The notes beneath the pieces are model-generated. The model was given only the letters and a program-made list of their open reading frames with translations, made no database searches and was not told the origin of the DNA. From positions 3,711,990-3,775,989 of the forward strand of contig OZ036003.1 of the NCBI GenBank assembly GCA_964035015.1: a stretch of 64,000 nucleotides of DNA, read 5' to 3'. The stretch's first letter is position 1. Each line of letters begins with the position of its first letter. Origin of the DNA: Corallium rubrum. Lineage: Eukaryota > Cnidaria > Anthozoa > Scleralcyonacea > Coralliidae. This document shows, in pieces, positions 33,501 through 43,586 of this stretch. The position numbers and the translations under genes are program-made.

Positions 33501-33647
33501 ATGTCTCGTGAATGGGTGGATGAAATAAGAGGTGTTCGCACAGCTCAACTTATGGATCCTTTAATTTTACATGATTGGCAGTTAAGGAGAGGGCAAAATG
33601 AAAAAAAGCCTCCCTTGGCACGGGGTGTGCATATGCTGGTGAGTTAA
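33501..33647 (+). CDS. Small ORF, 48 aa, unknown
   Basis: Reads MSREWVDEIRGVRTAQLMDP and ends GVHMLVS. Charged, no signal peptide or domain seen. Listed because it sits just behind repeat copy B in a compact cluster of small ORFs. It could be chance. Confidence 0.25.
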   Translation: MSREWVDEIRGVRTAQLMDPLILHDWQLRRGQNEKKPPLARGVHMLVS

Positions 33648-33819
33648 GCAAAAAGGTGTTATATGCGCGTATGTGAGCTATTTTACTCTTTTTTTTTCTA
33701 TTATTTCGTTATTTTGGGGGTTTTTCAAAATTTTTTTACTGATTTTACGTATTTTATACACATTGTTTTATTTTTTTCTACTTTTTTTAATTAATTCAAG
33801 AATTAATTAATAAAACGCG

Positions 33820-33829
33820 GGGTATAAAT
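33820..33829 (+). promoter_or_regulatory. TATA box before the 82-aa ORF
   Basis: GGTATAAATT about 30-40 bp upstream of the ATG at 33860. A similar close TATA precedes the 35004 ORF. Confidence 0.4.
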
Positions 33830-33859
33830 TTAACGTGCACACATGCTTCATGCTTCAAG

Positions 33860-34108
33860 ATGGATCTTTGGAAAATAATAATATTACTTATATTCTCAAT
33901 ATTCTTAATATTATTTTTCTCAGATGATGTTTCTTCACATGAAGCTGCAGATGTTAACCGACGATCCACTCCCACCACCACCACCACCACTGAACAAGAT
34001 TGTTGTTATTGTGATTATGCCGATAAGCGCATGTATCGGATAACAGATAAAGAGGAAGCCGTTGTTTATTGTGAAGAGAAGAAGAAAAAAGAAGGGAAAA
34101 AACAATGA
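33860..34108 (+). CDS. Small membrane or secreted protein, 82 aa, unknown
   Basis: Residues 1-20 are a strong hydrophobic segment (MDLWKIIILLIFSIFLILFF), a signal peptide or membrane anchor. It is followed by a Thr-rich stretch, a Cys cluster (CCYC) with a further Cys ~20 residues on, and a Lys/Glu-rich tail. No homolog recognised. The close TATA box and tight spacing to neighbours resemble viral or viral-derived gene layout, but the origin is unproven. Confidence 0.5.
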   Translation: MDLWKIIILLIFSIFLILFFSDDVSSHEAADVNRRSTPTTTTTTEQDCCYCDYADKRMYRITDKEEAVVYCEEKKKKEGKKQ

Positions 34109-34168
34109 AGCAGCAAACATTTTATTTTTTTTTATAACTGCTACATAGTAAAAGACTTTTACTAGTTC

Positions 34169-34660
34169 TTAAATAGATTGAAGCTTGATAAATCGTAGTG
34201 TAAACTTGTTGTCACAAACTTCATTAATATTGTCAAACATTATCAGTTTTTTAAATTGTCTCTCGACTGATGCTTGACGAGCGTATTCTAATGAAGGAAG
34301 CATGCTTGTAGGTTGAACCAGATATTCTTTAGGTGTGCGGCACAATAAACCTTCCTCACGTAATTTAAACGGTGCGACGGATATCGCGTGTTGTAGACAG
34401 GATGGAAATACACAGCATTCCCCTGGATTGCAATTAACTACAGTCACTCCGCAAACATCACTTTCATAATCACAATCTCTCGCACTACATGTTTTGGAGA
34501 ATTCACTTAATGTCGATATTTCCCATAGTCTCACAGCAGCATCTTTAATATGGAATAATATATCCTCGTTGATTTCAACCATATCTCCTTGTTTACATAT
34601 TTCCTGTTTTAAGAATAGCATAGTATCCGTTCCCACACTAGTTTCTTCCTCCTCACTCAT
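34169..34660 (-). CDS. Uncharacterised protein, 163 aa
   Basis: Opens at MSEEEETSVGTDTMLFLKQE and is convergent with the 82-aa ORF (60 bp between stops). It contains eight Cys, including CSARDCDYESDVC and CNPGECCVF-type clusters, so a zinc- or disulphide-bound fold is possible. No known domain recognised. Repeat copy C lies 80 bp upstream. The complete frame without stops supports coding. Confidence 0.55.
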   Translation of the reverse strand: MSEEEETSVGTDTMLFLKQEICKQGDMVEINEDILFHIKDAAVRLWEISTLSEFSKTCSARDCDYESDVCGVTVVNCNPGECCVFPSCLQHAISVAPFKLREEGLLCRTPKEYLVQPTSMLPSLEYARQASVERQFKKLIMFDNINEVCDNKFTLRFIKLQSI

Positions 34661-34740
34661 CTTTTGTGTAAAAAGTAAAAAAAAACCTCCATGCTTATAT
34701 CAACAATGGAGCTTCTGTTATTGACATAGTCAAAATCCCA

Positions 34741-34797
34741 CAGTATTCTAAGTCAACACCGGAACTCTTTGTTTGACATCGTCAAATTCCTACGATT
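34741..34797 (-). repeat. ~55-bp repeat, copy C (inverted)
   Basis: The minus strand reads ATCGTAGGAATTTGACGATG … GAGTTCCGGTGTTGACTTAG, closest to copy B; both extend into GACTTAGAATA. Together with B it delimits 33371-34797. Confidence 0.85.
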
Positions 34798-34967
34798 TTC
34801 TGATTTTTTTTCAATTCTACACGTAGTCAAAAATACCCTCAACCTGTAAATTCCAACCATTTTTCCGATTTTTTTAAAAAAAATTTCCTCAGTTCCGCAT
34901 CAAAAAACAAACAAACGATCTTATTGGATAAAAAAAATCAATTTGTTAAAATATGCGTCGGTATAAA

Positions 34968-34980
34968 AAAGAGTAAAAAT
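34968..34980 (+). promoter_or_regulatory. TATA box before the 35004 frame
   Basis: CGGTATAAAAAAG, 24 bp upstream of ATG 35004. Confidence 0.4.
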
Positions 34981-35003
34981 GATTTTCTACACTTTTTAAA
35001 AAA

Positions 35004-35861
35004 ATGTCGAGTCCAGTGGACATATATAAATTTATCAGCGAGAATTCTGTTGACATAGACGTATTAATAAGGATCAATAGCGAACGATTAGAGAGAGAAC
35101 GAGTTGCTGCTAAGAAAGAAGAAGAAGGACTGCGAATTGGGAGAGAACGCGTTGCGAAGCTCGAGGAAGAATGAAGGAAAGCTATCGAGGAAGAACGAAG
35201 GAGAGTTGCGGAGGAAGAAGAAGAACAATGAAGGAAAGTTGAAGAAGAACGAAGACTAGCTCGGGAGGCAGAGGAGGAGGAAAAATGATTAGAAGAAGAA
35301 GAACGCTTGAGGGGAGAAAGGTAAATGTTGAAGCACGAGCTCGAGGAACAAAAAAAAGAGTTAGTAGATGAATTTTACAAAGACTTGGATGTCAGCAATA
35401 TTTCCCTTTCACCACTCCCTGAAGATGAACTTACGCACATATTTACTCACCCCGTCGATGAGACCCTACCCGCTACAACCGTCGTTCTCGATGAATCAGC
35501 AGATAACCTCTTTAATTTTTCTTTTACAACTCCTCAACAACAACAAGAACAACCATTCGCTACCCAACCACCACCTGTAGAAAAAGTGACATTCCCTATG
35601 GATGATCCGAACTCCAAATTTATAGACTTTAAACTAACAGAAACTCGTAGTAGTAGTAAGGGTAAAAACATTGATCTTTTAAAACGATGCTATGCAGAAA
35701 TAGATTTTGACGCTGTAGATGAAGATTATGAAAATAAGAAAAAAGACAAAAATTTTAGAAAAAAGCTATTTTTAAAGAAAAAAGACATCCTTATAGATTC
35801 GTACCCTATATTAAATAAAGTTGATAGAGATATAGTTGTGACAGCTGAAAATAAATATTAA
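35004..35861 (+). pseudogene. Coiled-coil protein, four in-frame stops, unknown
   Basis: A single frame starts MSSPVDIYKFISENSVDIDV. It runs through a long Glu/Arg-rich coiled coil, then a Pro/Gln-rich and basic C-terminal domain (residues after 35325: YKDLDVSNISLSPLPEDELT … KKLFLKKKDILIDSYPIL). Stops are TGA at 35172, 35229 and 35286, and TAA at 35322. The three TGA codons sit in Glu/Arg repeats where CGA would fit, which suggests C-to-T decay. The last 178 codons are open. Its stop codon overlaps the TTA target site of the large element that follows. Confidence 0.55.
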
Positions 35862-35975
35862 GTTGAGCCATTTTTGTCTTCTTTGTTTACTTTTGAAAGC
35901 GGAAGTCGCTTTCACTAACCCAAATCATGCTAACATATTCTTGTGATCACGGTCAAATGCTTTAAGAAATGTAAT
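35861..35975 (+). repeat. Left terminal inverted repeat of the 5-kb element
   Basis: AGTTGAGCCATTTTTGTC … GAAAGCGGAAGTCGCTTTC … TTGTGATCACGGTCA. It pairs with 40705-40841. It contains its own small palindromes GTGATCAC and GAAAGCGG-AAGTCGCTTTC. Confidence 0.9.
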
Positions 35976-36241
35976 TTCGTTGTTTTTTGTTTCTTTTGTT
36001 ATCCTCTGTGTGCGGTAACATACAGGTTTGCCATGCAAACAATGTACGAAACAATTCATATACTTTTTTATATAACTATTGTATTATAAATATTGTAGTT
36101 ATCGTTTGTATTTTATTGCCAAGCATGCAAATTCCCATGTATATAAATACAAATAGTCAAACACTGCACATTTCCCACGCTATGCCTATGGCATCTACCG
36201 GGTAACACGGCTATAGCCTGGTGTTTACGATATTTTTCGGA

Positions 36242-39200
36242 ATGGAAAAACGCTGCTCTCTCTCAAACTTAGGTAATATTTTGTGTGGGGAAAGTCGTGG
36301 CGTGAGTGCGATTGTAGATTTGCTCGAGTGCACGGAGAACGTCCAAAACCATCTCGCCGGTTGCCATCTTTCGAGATCTAATTTAAAAGAGTACGATGTT
36401 ATCCTGGCTAGAGCTGGATTATTTCGCCTTTCAAATGACCAAATTAAGAGTATGGTTGTCTGCCCAAGTCATCGAAATTGTCTTGGACGATTTTGGAGAC
36501 CTCTTCGTTCCTGCCAGTATCCTGGACATGCTGGGAAAAAACGCGGCCACAAAGGAAGGAACGTATTTAACCTTCAGTTATGTGAGGAAATACATAACCT
36601 CTTTGGAACACTTGTTCAGATTGGATCTCGTAAGTATTAAAAAAGTTTTGATTTTTACTGAAGAATGTCGGGTCAGGGGGTGAGTGGCATTTTTAAATCC
36701 AGGGTTTATTGACAAGATTTCTAAATCCGGGAAGGCAGTATGTTATTATTAAATAAGATATTTTTAACAATTTCTGAAGATATCAACTTAAAAAATTATT
36801 GATTTAAATTTTAGAATTAATAATCTCTTCTGAAACTGTTCAATTTTTTTCAGTTTTTGGAAATGTTTTTTTTCCATGTGGCCCACCGCAAAATGATGCG
36901 CCCGCAACATCGTGCAACTGGCACATAGATAATTATAGATGCTAACAGTTTTATAAAAAGTAGTACACATTGTAAAATATTGGCAATAAAAGAACGTCGA
37001 ATAAATAATAAGAATACGAATAAAGAAATAATGACCAGGAATTCATTACTTAAATATCTGCTGGGCAGCAGTGAATACGTTGTTTTTATTTTCTTCAGTG
37101 TTGTTCTTATGATTTTTTAAACTAGTGTTTTTATTCAATGTTTTCCTTAATAGCTATTTGCACACAATGCGTAAAATGTCACATGGAAAGAATGAACAAG
37201 ATAGCTGGGTCAGACCAATTTCCGTTCAAAATTTTGAAGTCCCGGAACCAAACGCCAAAGCAAATTTGCAACGGCCAAGGTATTCTGCTATATACTTGCA
37301 TAAAATTAATTTATTCAGTACCAATAAAATGTATTAAAAAAATTTAATTTAATTTATTGATAGGCAAGCACATGCATAAAAAATTGATGACAGTCTGTTA
37401 AGTAACTTGTCTCTTGAAACACCAAACTCCGTCGCACGCACGCAGACCTGGATACCCAGGTGCTGGAGCGGGAACGACAGCGATAGCTCGGAAAACGACG
37501 CTACTTATGTACGTGATCCTCCAGTCTTAGAAGTTTACAATGAAAGTTTGGAGTCCATGGCGAAGACTGCTGGTCTCGAAAAACCTAAACCTCTCCAATA
37601 TCGTCTAAACAGTGATTGGGAAACTGCGACAAAGAAGGAAAAGCAAGAATGCAAAGATAGAGCTACTGAGGCATGTAAACTGATCTGTGACATCATTGCT
37701 CCATCCGATGGACAAAAATTACTTCAGTCGATAAATATCGCCGAGAAACAAGAACCATCCAAAGAAACACTTGCACTAATTACAGCTTTTACTAATGCAC
37801 CAACGAGAAATTTAAAAACTCAGATCCTTAGCATATATGCATACAAAAGTTGACCATTTCATCGATTTCATAAACTGTCCGTACTTTCATCAAGACGTAG
37901 CTTATGGAATGAGGACACTGCAGCTCGACAGCGGAGAAACTATAGAGATGCCTAACGTTATTAGGACAGTAACAGGATCTACAATGGTTGCCCAATATTT
38001 TCAATTTTGCAGCCAGGAAGATTACCAGCCACTAAGCAAGTCCACCCTTTTTCTTATTTTAGAAGTCAGAGAAGCATCGCAACGCAAATCTTTACATGGT
38101 CTTGATAATACCGCTACGGATGGTTCAATGGCTTTTCAAACATTAACCTCCATTGCAGAACAACTTGCACAAGTAGGAATGGGAAAGGTATGGGCACAAA
38201 ACATCATCAAGAAGCTTGAAAAGGCGAAACAGTACTTAAAAACGAACTACAAAGCAAATTGCCAGGCCGCAGAAAGTCGCGGCGCAGACCACTGCAGACC
38301 GTTTGCATTAAGTGACCCAGATTGTCAGGATTTTCAAATCAAGTGCAAGCATCTGCATTTTTTGATATGTGAAAGTTGCGAAGAGCTTAAGACTACACTG
38401 AAGGAACTGGAAACAACAATAAAGGAACATTCCCAAAGTTCATTTTCTCATGATCATCGAGAAACCCTTCTCCATGATTTCAAAGAGGCACAAGATTACA
38501 TATTCAAATGGAAAGCACACATTGTTCGATCAGCAACTCAAGAGTTAGCCAAAGAAGATGCTCTAAAAGCATTGGATGGCTCATCAGCTTTAATAGTAAT
38601 GGACTGGGCCATGAAATATATGCAAGTGAGATATAGAGAAAAGCAATCAGACTGGTACGGCAAGCGTGGCATGAGCTGGCACATTAGCAGTGTGATCACA
38701 AAAGAGACGGAGAGCCAAACAGTAAAAGTTACCTCATATGTTCATTTATTTGATCCGTGTTCGCAAGATTGGTTCGCAGTAGCATCAATTATAGACCTTC
38801 TTTGCGAAATCAAATCTGATATGCCCAACGTGAAAAATGTGAAAATTCGTTCCGATGAAGCCGGTTGCTACTACAATAACGAATTAATAGCCGCAGTCAG
38901 GGATATTGGTGATCACGTTGGTATATTTGTAGAAAGGTTTGATTTCTCAGAACCGCAGCAAGGAAAGGACATATGTGACAGAATAATTTGTCCACTCAAA
39001 TCATCTATTCGCAGGTATTGCGAAGAAGGTCATAACGTTTTATGTGCGAAGGATATGCACACAGCCCTTACAAATCGGCCGGTAAGAGGGACAACATCGT
39101 CTGTAAACCAACTAAATGGAAACGTAAAACGTCTTGAAGTTAGCAAGCTGCAAAGTTTCAGTTCGTTTCATAATTTTGGCTACACGAAGGACGGTGTTAC

Positions 39201-40146
39201 AATATGGAAAGCATATGGTGTGGGAAAAGGGAAACACATTCCAAACGAGAAAATCTACATCACCCATCAAGAAGCAACACAGCTGAATGTTTTCGAGATG
39301 TTTCCACCAGTAAACATTCCAAGCCACCCACTAACTGTTTCTGAAAAGGACGAGGAGTCTGAGAACGAAGAGGCTAGCGGATTATTTGACTGTCCTGAAT
39401 CGACCTGTAATTACGTTTTTGAATCTATCGAGGAGTTGGAGCTTCATGTTGGTCTGGGACAACATAGTCGGTTTGTAAATAATGAAAACGTGTATGACAC
39501 TTTGAGAAGAGAATGGGCCAGCAGCTACGCGACAGTTTCCACGAATACGTCCAAAGCACCCCAAGAAGAATCGTCCCTGCAGCCAGGAGAAAACAAATTG
39601 GAAATGGGCTGGGCGTTGAGTCAACAACTTCGGGGAAAAGTCCGCTTTTCACCAAAAGTCTGTCAGTATCTGATTGCAAAATTTGATTACGGAGAGAGGA
39701 CGGGGCAAAAATATGATGCGGCTCAAGTTGCTTCAGACATGAGGTGTGCAAAAAACGAATGTGGCGAGAAGTTGTTCTGCAGAGACGACTGGTTGAACAA
39801 AAACCAAATATCGAGTTTTTTCTCCAGACTTAGTAAAGAAAGGTGGAATGGAAATCCATCTTCAGGTGAAAACTTATCGACAGTTAATTGTGGAAATGAG
39901 GAATCGGACGAGGAAGATAATGGAGAGGAAGAAGAGGACCAGAGGAACTTGAGAAGTCGCATCGTTCGTGAAGTAAATGTCGTCCATCCTATATTCTATG
40001 ATACGCATGACCTGTGTGAGCTGCAGCGTCAAAACAAACTTTCAATTTTTAAGGTGATCATGCTGAAGGAAATTGCCGCCACTTCGAGATTCCTTTCACC
40101 AGTCGAGACAGAAAAGATGATCTCGTCGCTAAAATTCGGACAATGA
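36242..40146 (+). CDS. Spliced DDE-like transposase candidate with C2H2 finger
   Basis: Exon 1 (36242-36629; MEKRCSLSNLGNILCGESRG) is Cys/His-rich and ends at a good donor, C|GTAAGTAT. Exon 2 starts at 37154 after TTAATAG and restores GSPICTQCVKCHMERM. Exon 2 appears to end at 37278, and exon 3 to open near 37394 (frame of 37407-37853). The main exon is 37837-40146, 769 codons with no stop. A frame change at ~37837-37853 probably marks a deletion. Candidate catalytic acids: D256 in VMDWAMKYMQ, D340 in RSDEAGCYYN, and E372 or D378 in DFSEPQQGKDICDR. A C2H2 finger (C519-x4-C-x12-H-x5-H) and acidic regions follow, ending with ISSFFSRLSKERW. The gene lies inside matched TIRs, so a transposase role is likely but inferred. 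Confidence 0.65.
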
Positions 40147-40569
40147 CGGAAAACTGCACTTGTTTCAAAAAATAATTTTTAAATCTTGTATTATTTTAAC
40201 ATGCGGAAGCTGTTTCCAATTTTTTTTTATTAATAAAAATATCAATGGAACATACCTAGAAACAAAACAATGAAGATAAAACTGATCAACGCGCGCATGA
40301 CGAACGAATATAAATGTCGGACAATCTAAATAAGAACATACATAACAAACATACAGAACAGAAGAACAGCGTGCACCGAGAATAGATAAGATAATATTAT
40401 GCATTTTTATAGTTGATAATCTTATATATAACCAAGTAGGGCCATATATACGAAATGATATATAAGTCGCTACTGACATGAAACCACGAACGTAACGTAG
40501 AAATGGTCACGATTTCACCAGTCTTGAAAGCTACTAAGCTATAGCTAATAAGCCTTGAATTATTGCAAA

Positions 40570-40646
40570 TTAACTTTTTATACGAGACGTCTGCGACTTG
40601 TTTAAGTCGCGGCTTACATTACCGCGACTTGTTTTGTCTCGTATAA
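40570..40646. repeat. Palindromic sequence inside the 5-kb element
   Basis: TATACGAGAC … GTCTCGTATA arms (40579-40645), with GCGACTTGTTTAAGTCGC and a second CCGCGACTTG between them. It is a nested hairpin just inside the right end and might be a processing or regulatory structure. Confidence 0.6.
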
Positions 40647-40704
40647 ATTGTCCTATTGAGAGTCAAAATACACTGTAGTATTTATACAGTTTTACATGTT
40701 GTAC

Positions 40705-40841
40705 ACTATTGTAAAGCACTATGACCGTGATCACAAGCATATTTTAGCATAATTTGGATTAGAGACAAAATATAAGACTGCGTCATTTACTCAGTCAAAG
40801 CGACTTCCGCTTACAAAAAAGTAAACAAAAATAGCTCAACT
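40705..40841 (-). repeat. Right terminal inverted repeat of the 5-kb element
   Basis: Reverse complement matches the left end, with an added ~32-bp segment between GTCGCTTTGACT and CTCTAATCCAAATT. The rest of 40150-40704 is AT-rich 3' non-coding sequence with an AATAAA near 40231. Confidence 0.9.
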
Positions 40842-41003
40842 TTAGGAGCCGCTCGCCTACGAAATTCGTGTTTGCATACAGATGTTTTTTCGGATATTAC
40901 ACCTTTGGGTAATCCTCTTTTATTAAATATATATCACAAGTCAAGGATAGGTCCCACTTGTGAAAATTTATTTTTTTTAAATTTCCGACTTTGGGGAGAA
41001 TGG

Positions 41004-42325
41004 TAGTCTCCCTCGCAGCCGTTGTTAGGGTCGCCGTCCCAAACTCGCTCCCCACCAGCGGCTGCTCACTCGAGCAACACATTCCATTCCCGCATCTGAC
41101 CAATCAGAGCAAGCCTTCCAAAATCTGGAAAGCCGACCTTCACCTTGGCATGTCCTTGCCTCGGTATTTTGATGGCGAGCAACTGCCAAGTGTGTGATTT
41201 ACGTTTAAACGTTTAAAATAAAAGATCTTAATCCCTATCAACGGAAAGCAGTTGTCCAATTTGTCCAAGGGAATACTGATGTTTGTAAACTTTCCTACCG
41301 AGTGTGGTAAATAGCTGATTTACCAAGCGCCGATACAATCTCAAAGGTTTCTGGCCGTGGCCCATGTTATTGTGGTGGTTTCTCCGCTTGTGAAGCTTTT
41401 AATATGCAAGAACAAGTAATTCTTATTTCACCCACGAAGACAGTCTTAGGATTTCTTTGGTTAGCTTGAGCAACAATGAAGAAAACAAATTAAAATACGA
41501 AGAAGAAGCAATATTCTCGATCGGTAGTTTAATACGCACACCTGAACGTCTGCGAAGGAGACTACTTGGACCTGCTACATTTCGCAAACACTTGTAGCCT
41601 TTTCAAAAATTTTTGTACGGATTTATTGATATGAACGGGAAGAACATAATTAAAGTAACATTCTTCGTAAATTTCGTGAACTTCTAAGCTAAACTACTCG
41701 AAATATTAACTTTCAAGTGTGTTTACACTATACTAGTCGCTCTCTTCTTGTTCACACCATTTCCGTCGGGCTTGTGTTTACATCTTTTATTTCGCTGACG
41801 CTCATAACTTCAACGCTTGTTTATCTGCATGTGGTGAAAGACGATAATCGAAATAGCATTCTTCAAAAATTCGGCGAAATTCTAAGCTATACTTCTGAAA
41901 ATATTCGTTATTTCAAGTGCCGTGCGGTACGCAGATAATTTTCAGACTTCGGTAATGTAATTTGAGCACAGTGTGTCAACACGGCCAACTGAATATTTCT
42001 CTGATGCCCACACGCTTCACATTGACTTTTACGCACCTTTGTTTGCATGGGCAGAAAGAACATAGTCAAGACATTATTCTTCGTAAATTTTGTAATGTTC
42101 TAAGCTAAACTTTTCGAAATATCAGCTTTCGATTAAACAAGTTTTACACAACAACGCTTGACTCGTCGCTCGGCAAAAGGCTGGCGTTTAATTTTAGCAG
42201 TGATCGATGCTGTAATCTCATTGGTTCATTATACAAAGGGAATGGAATGTGTTGCTCGAGTGAGCAGCCGCTGGTGGGGAGCGAGTTTGGGACGGCGACC
42301 CTAACAACGGCTGCGAGGGAGACTA
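41004..42325. mobile_element. Non-autonomous Mutator-like element, 1322 bp
   Basis: Terminal inverted repeats of ~87 bp are essentially identical (TAGTCTCCCTCGCAGCCGTT … ACACATTCCATTCCC; 41004-41091 and 42238-42325). A perfect 9-bp duplication GGAGAATGG lies at 40995-41003 and 42326-42334. Nine-base duplications with long TIRs are the Mutator/MULE hallmark. The interior has no transposase but three ~90-bp repeats (near 41636, 41841 and 42047; TTCTTCGTAAATTT…CTAAGCTAAAC) spaced ~205 bp apart. Confidence 0.93.
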
Positions 42326-42334
42326 GGAGAATGG

Positions 42335-42556
42335 CGACCTTGTTAAAAGGCATTTGACTGTTGAAAATTTTTTCTTTTCAAAATATCAAAAAAGCGATAT
42401 GTTTTTGGTAAGTAAACATTCGTTTAGAGTCCAATCGTTGATATAATATGAATGCAGAGTGATTCAAGCAAGCAGTATTGTGGAAATCGTGACATAAATA
42501 ACACGCATTTTGAGCGTTAATTTGTCTCTAATTTCCGGTGTCGGGCCGGTACTCAG
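42335..42556. other. Possible 5' non-coding part of the next gene
   Basis: Holds ATGGCGACCTTG (seven-codon frame, stop at once) right at the MULE insertion site and a GTAAGT donor-like site near 42409. No coding exon can be defended here. Confidence 0.3.
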
Positions 42557-43585
42557 AGATTCATGAAAAATTCCAAGAAGTTAAATCCGAGGTTTCGGAA
42601 TATGATTCTAGTGCAGGAAGGTTAGTTACAACTTGCACACGGAATATGAGCGAAATCTATTTTTACGCGCCAGAGTGCTTTGTCGTTTCTTAGAGAGACA
42701 GCCTCTTAAGTTTATTTAATATTCTGTCTTTAATATTAGTGCTATAGATGTTCCACCAGCTGGATTTTTACAAGAGTCGCTGACACAGTGGATGAAGACA
42801 GAGTTACAGACAAGCACTTGTGGCTTGAGAATGAATGTGTTACCCCCTGGTGCCAAACATTATTTAGGGAGCTTCATTGTTCAAGATCCAACTACTGGCC
42901 AGATGGGGTAGGCAAATTAATACAAATCTGATATACATGCATGTACATGCTGTGTACTATAAAGTACAATTTTACTGTGGTTCAAATTTGTCCATTGTAT
43001 TGTGTCAGTGTATTAAATAAGTATTTTATAACAATAAAGGGGACAATTTGTATATATTTATTGTACTTTTATATGATAATCAACATTGTTTTACTTTATA
43101 CTCGTTGCAGACAAGCAATTCAAGCTTATTGTGCTGGGGTGCGCAGTAATTCTGGGAGAGCATTTACTTCAGGAAGATTACCCCCTTATTTAATGATATC
43201 ATTGGATATCTTTGCTCAGCAAGGCATATTGTCGACTCTCAGTCACTTGCCAGACACAGTGGACCTGCAGAGTAAAAGGTGCATATTGCCTGCATGAATT
43301 TGTATCCAGAAACTAAAATACGGTTCTACTTTAAAGTTTTAACAAATATTAACATGCTTGCTCATAGATATTGTTTAAAACAGGTACAGTCTATTTGGTG
43401 CTACATATTGGAATGGTGGTCACTACCGAGCAGCTGTAAAGATAAACCAAACATGGTTTATATACAATGGGCTATGGGAAAGAGATAGTCGAGGGAAGGA
43501 TCTTGAATGCTGTGTCGGACCGCCAAATGTCACACATGGATACAATCTGTCCCATTGCGTATACATCCAGGATCGGTTGCTTTGA
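42557..43585 (+). CDS. Four-exon 3' gene portion with USP-like GGHY box
   Basis: Exons 42557-42620, 42740-42907, 43111-43278 and 43384-43585 join in phase (64+168+168+202 nt) with GT/AG borders: AG|GTTAGT, GG|GTAGGC, AG|GTGCAT; acceptors TATTAG, TTGCAG, AAACAG. They give ~200 residues ending …LSHCVYIQDRLL. Blocks include GAKHYLGSFIVQDP, QAIQAYCAGVRSNSGRAF, LPPYLMISLDIFAQQG and SLFGATYWNGGHYRAAVKIN. The last resembles the catalytic His box of ubiquitin-specific peptidases (GGHY, with a Cys box expected upstream but not present here). The 5' exons are missing or displaced by the two upstream insertions. Frame is fully open, so selection is plausible. Confidence 0.6.
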
Positions 43586-43586
43586 G

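Larger units (their letters stand above)
35861..40841 (+). mobile_element. Candidate new DNA transposon with long TIRs, 4981 bp
   Basis: Both ends begin AGTTGAGC(C/T)ATTTTTGT. The inverted repeats run ~115-145 bp: left 35861-35975, right 40705-40841, where the right copy has ~32 extra bp. They share GCGGAAGTCGCTTT and CTTGTGATCACGGTCA. The flanking 3-bp duplication TTA lies at 35858-35860 and 40842-40844. The interior is one spliced gene with a DDE-like protein. TTA duplications occur in PIF/Harbinger, but the protein does not look like a Harbinger transposase to me. Confidence 0.85.

Noticed and set aside
35861..40841. TTAA target duplication (piggyBac/Kolobok)
   Set aside because: The right flank reads TTTA; a 3-bp TTA duplication fits both sides exactly.
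35858..40900. Reading the 35004 frame through into the right flank of the 5-kb element (LGAARLRN…)
   Set aside because: With the TTA duplication, the pre-insertion codon is TAG, so the frame ended there anyway.
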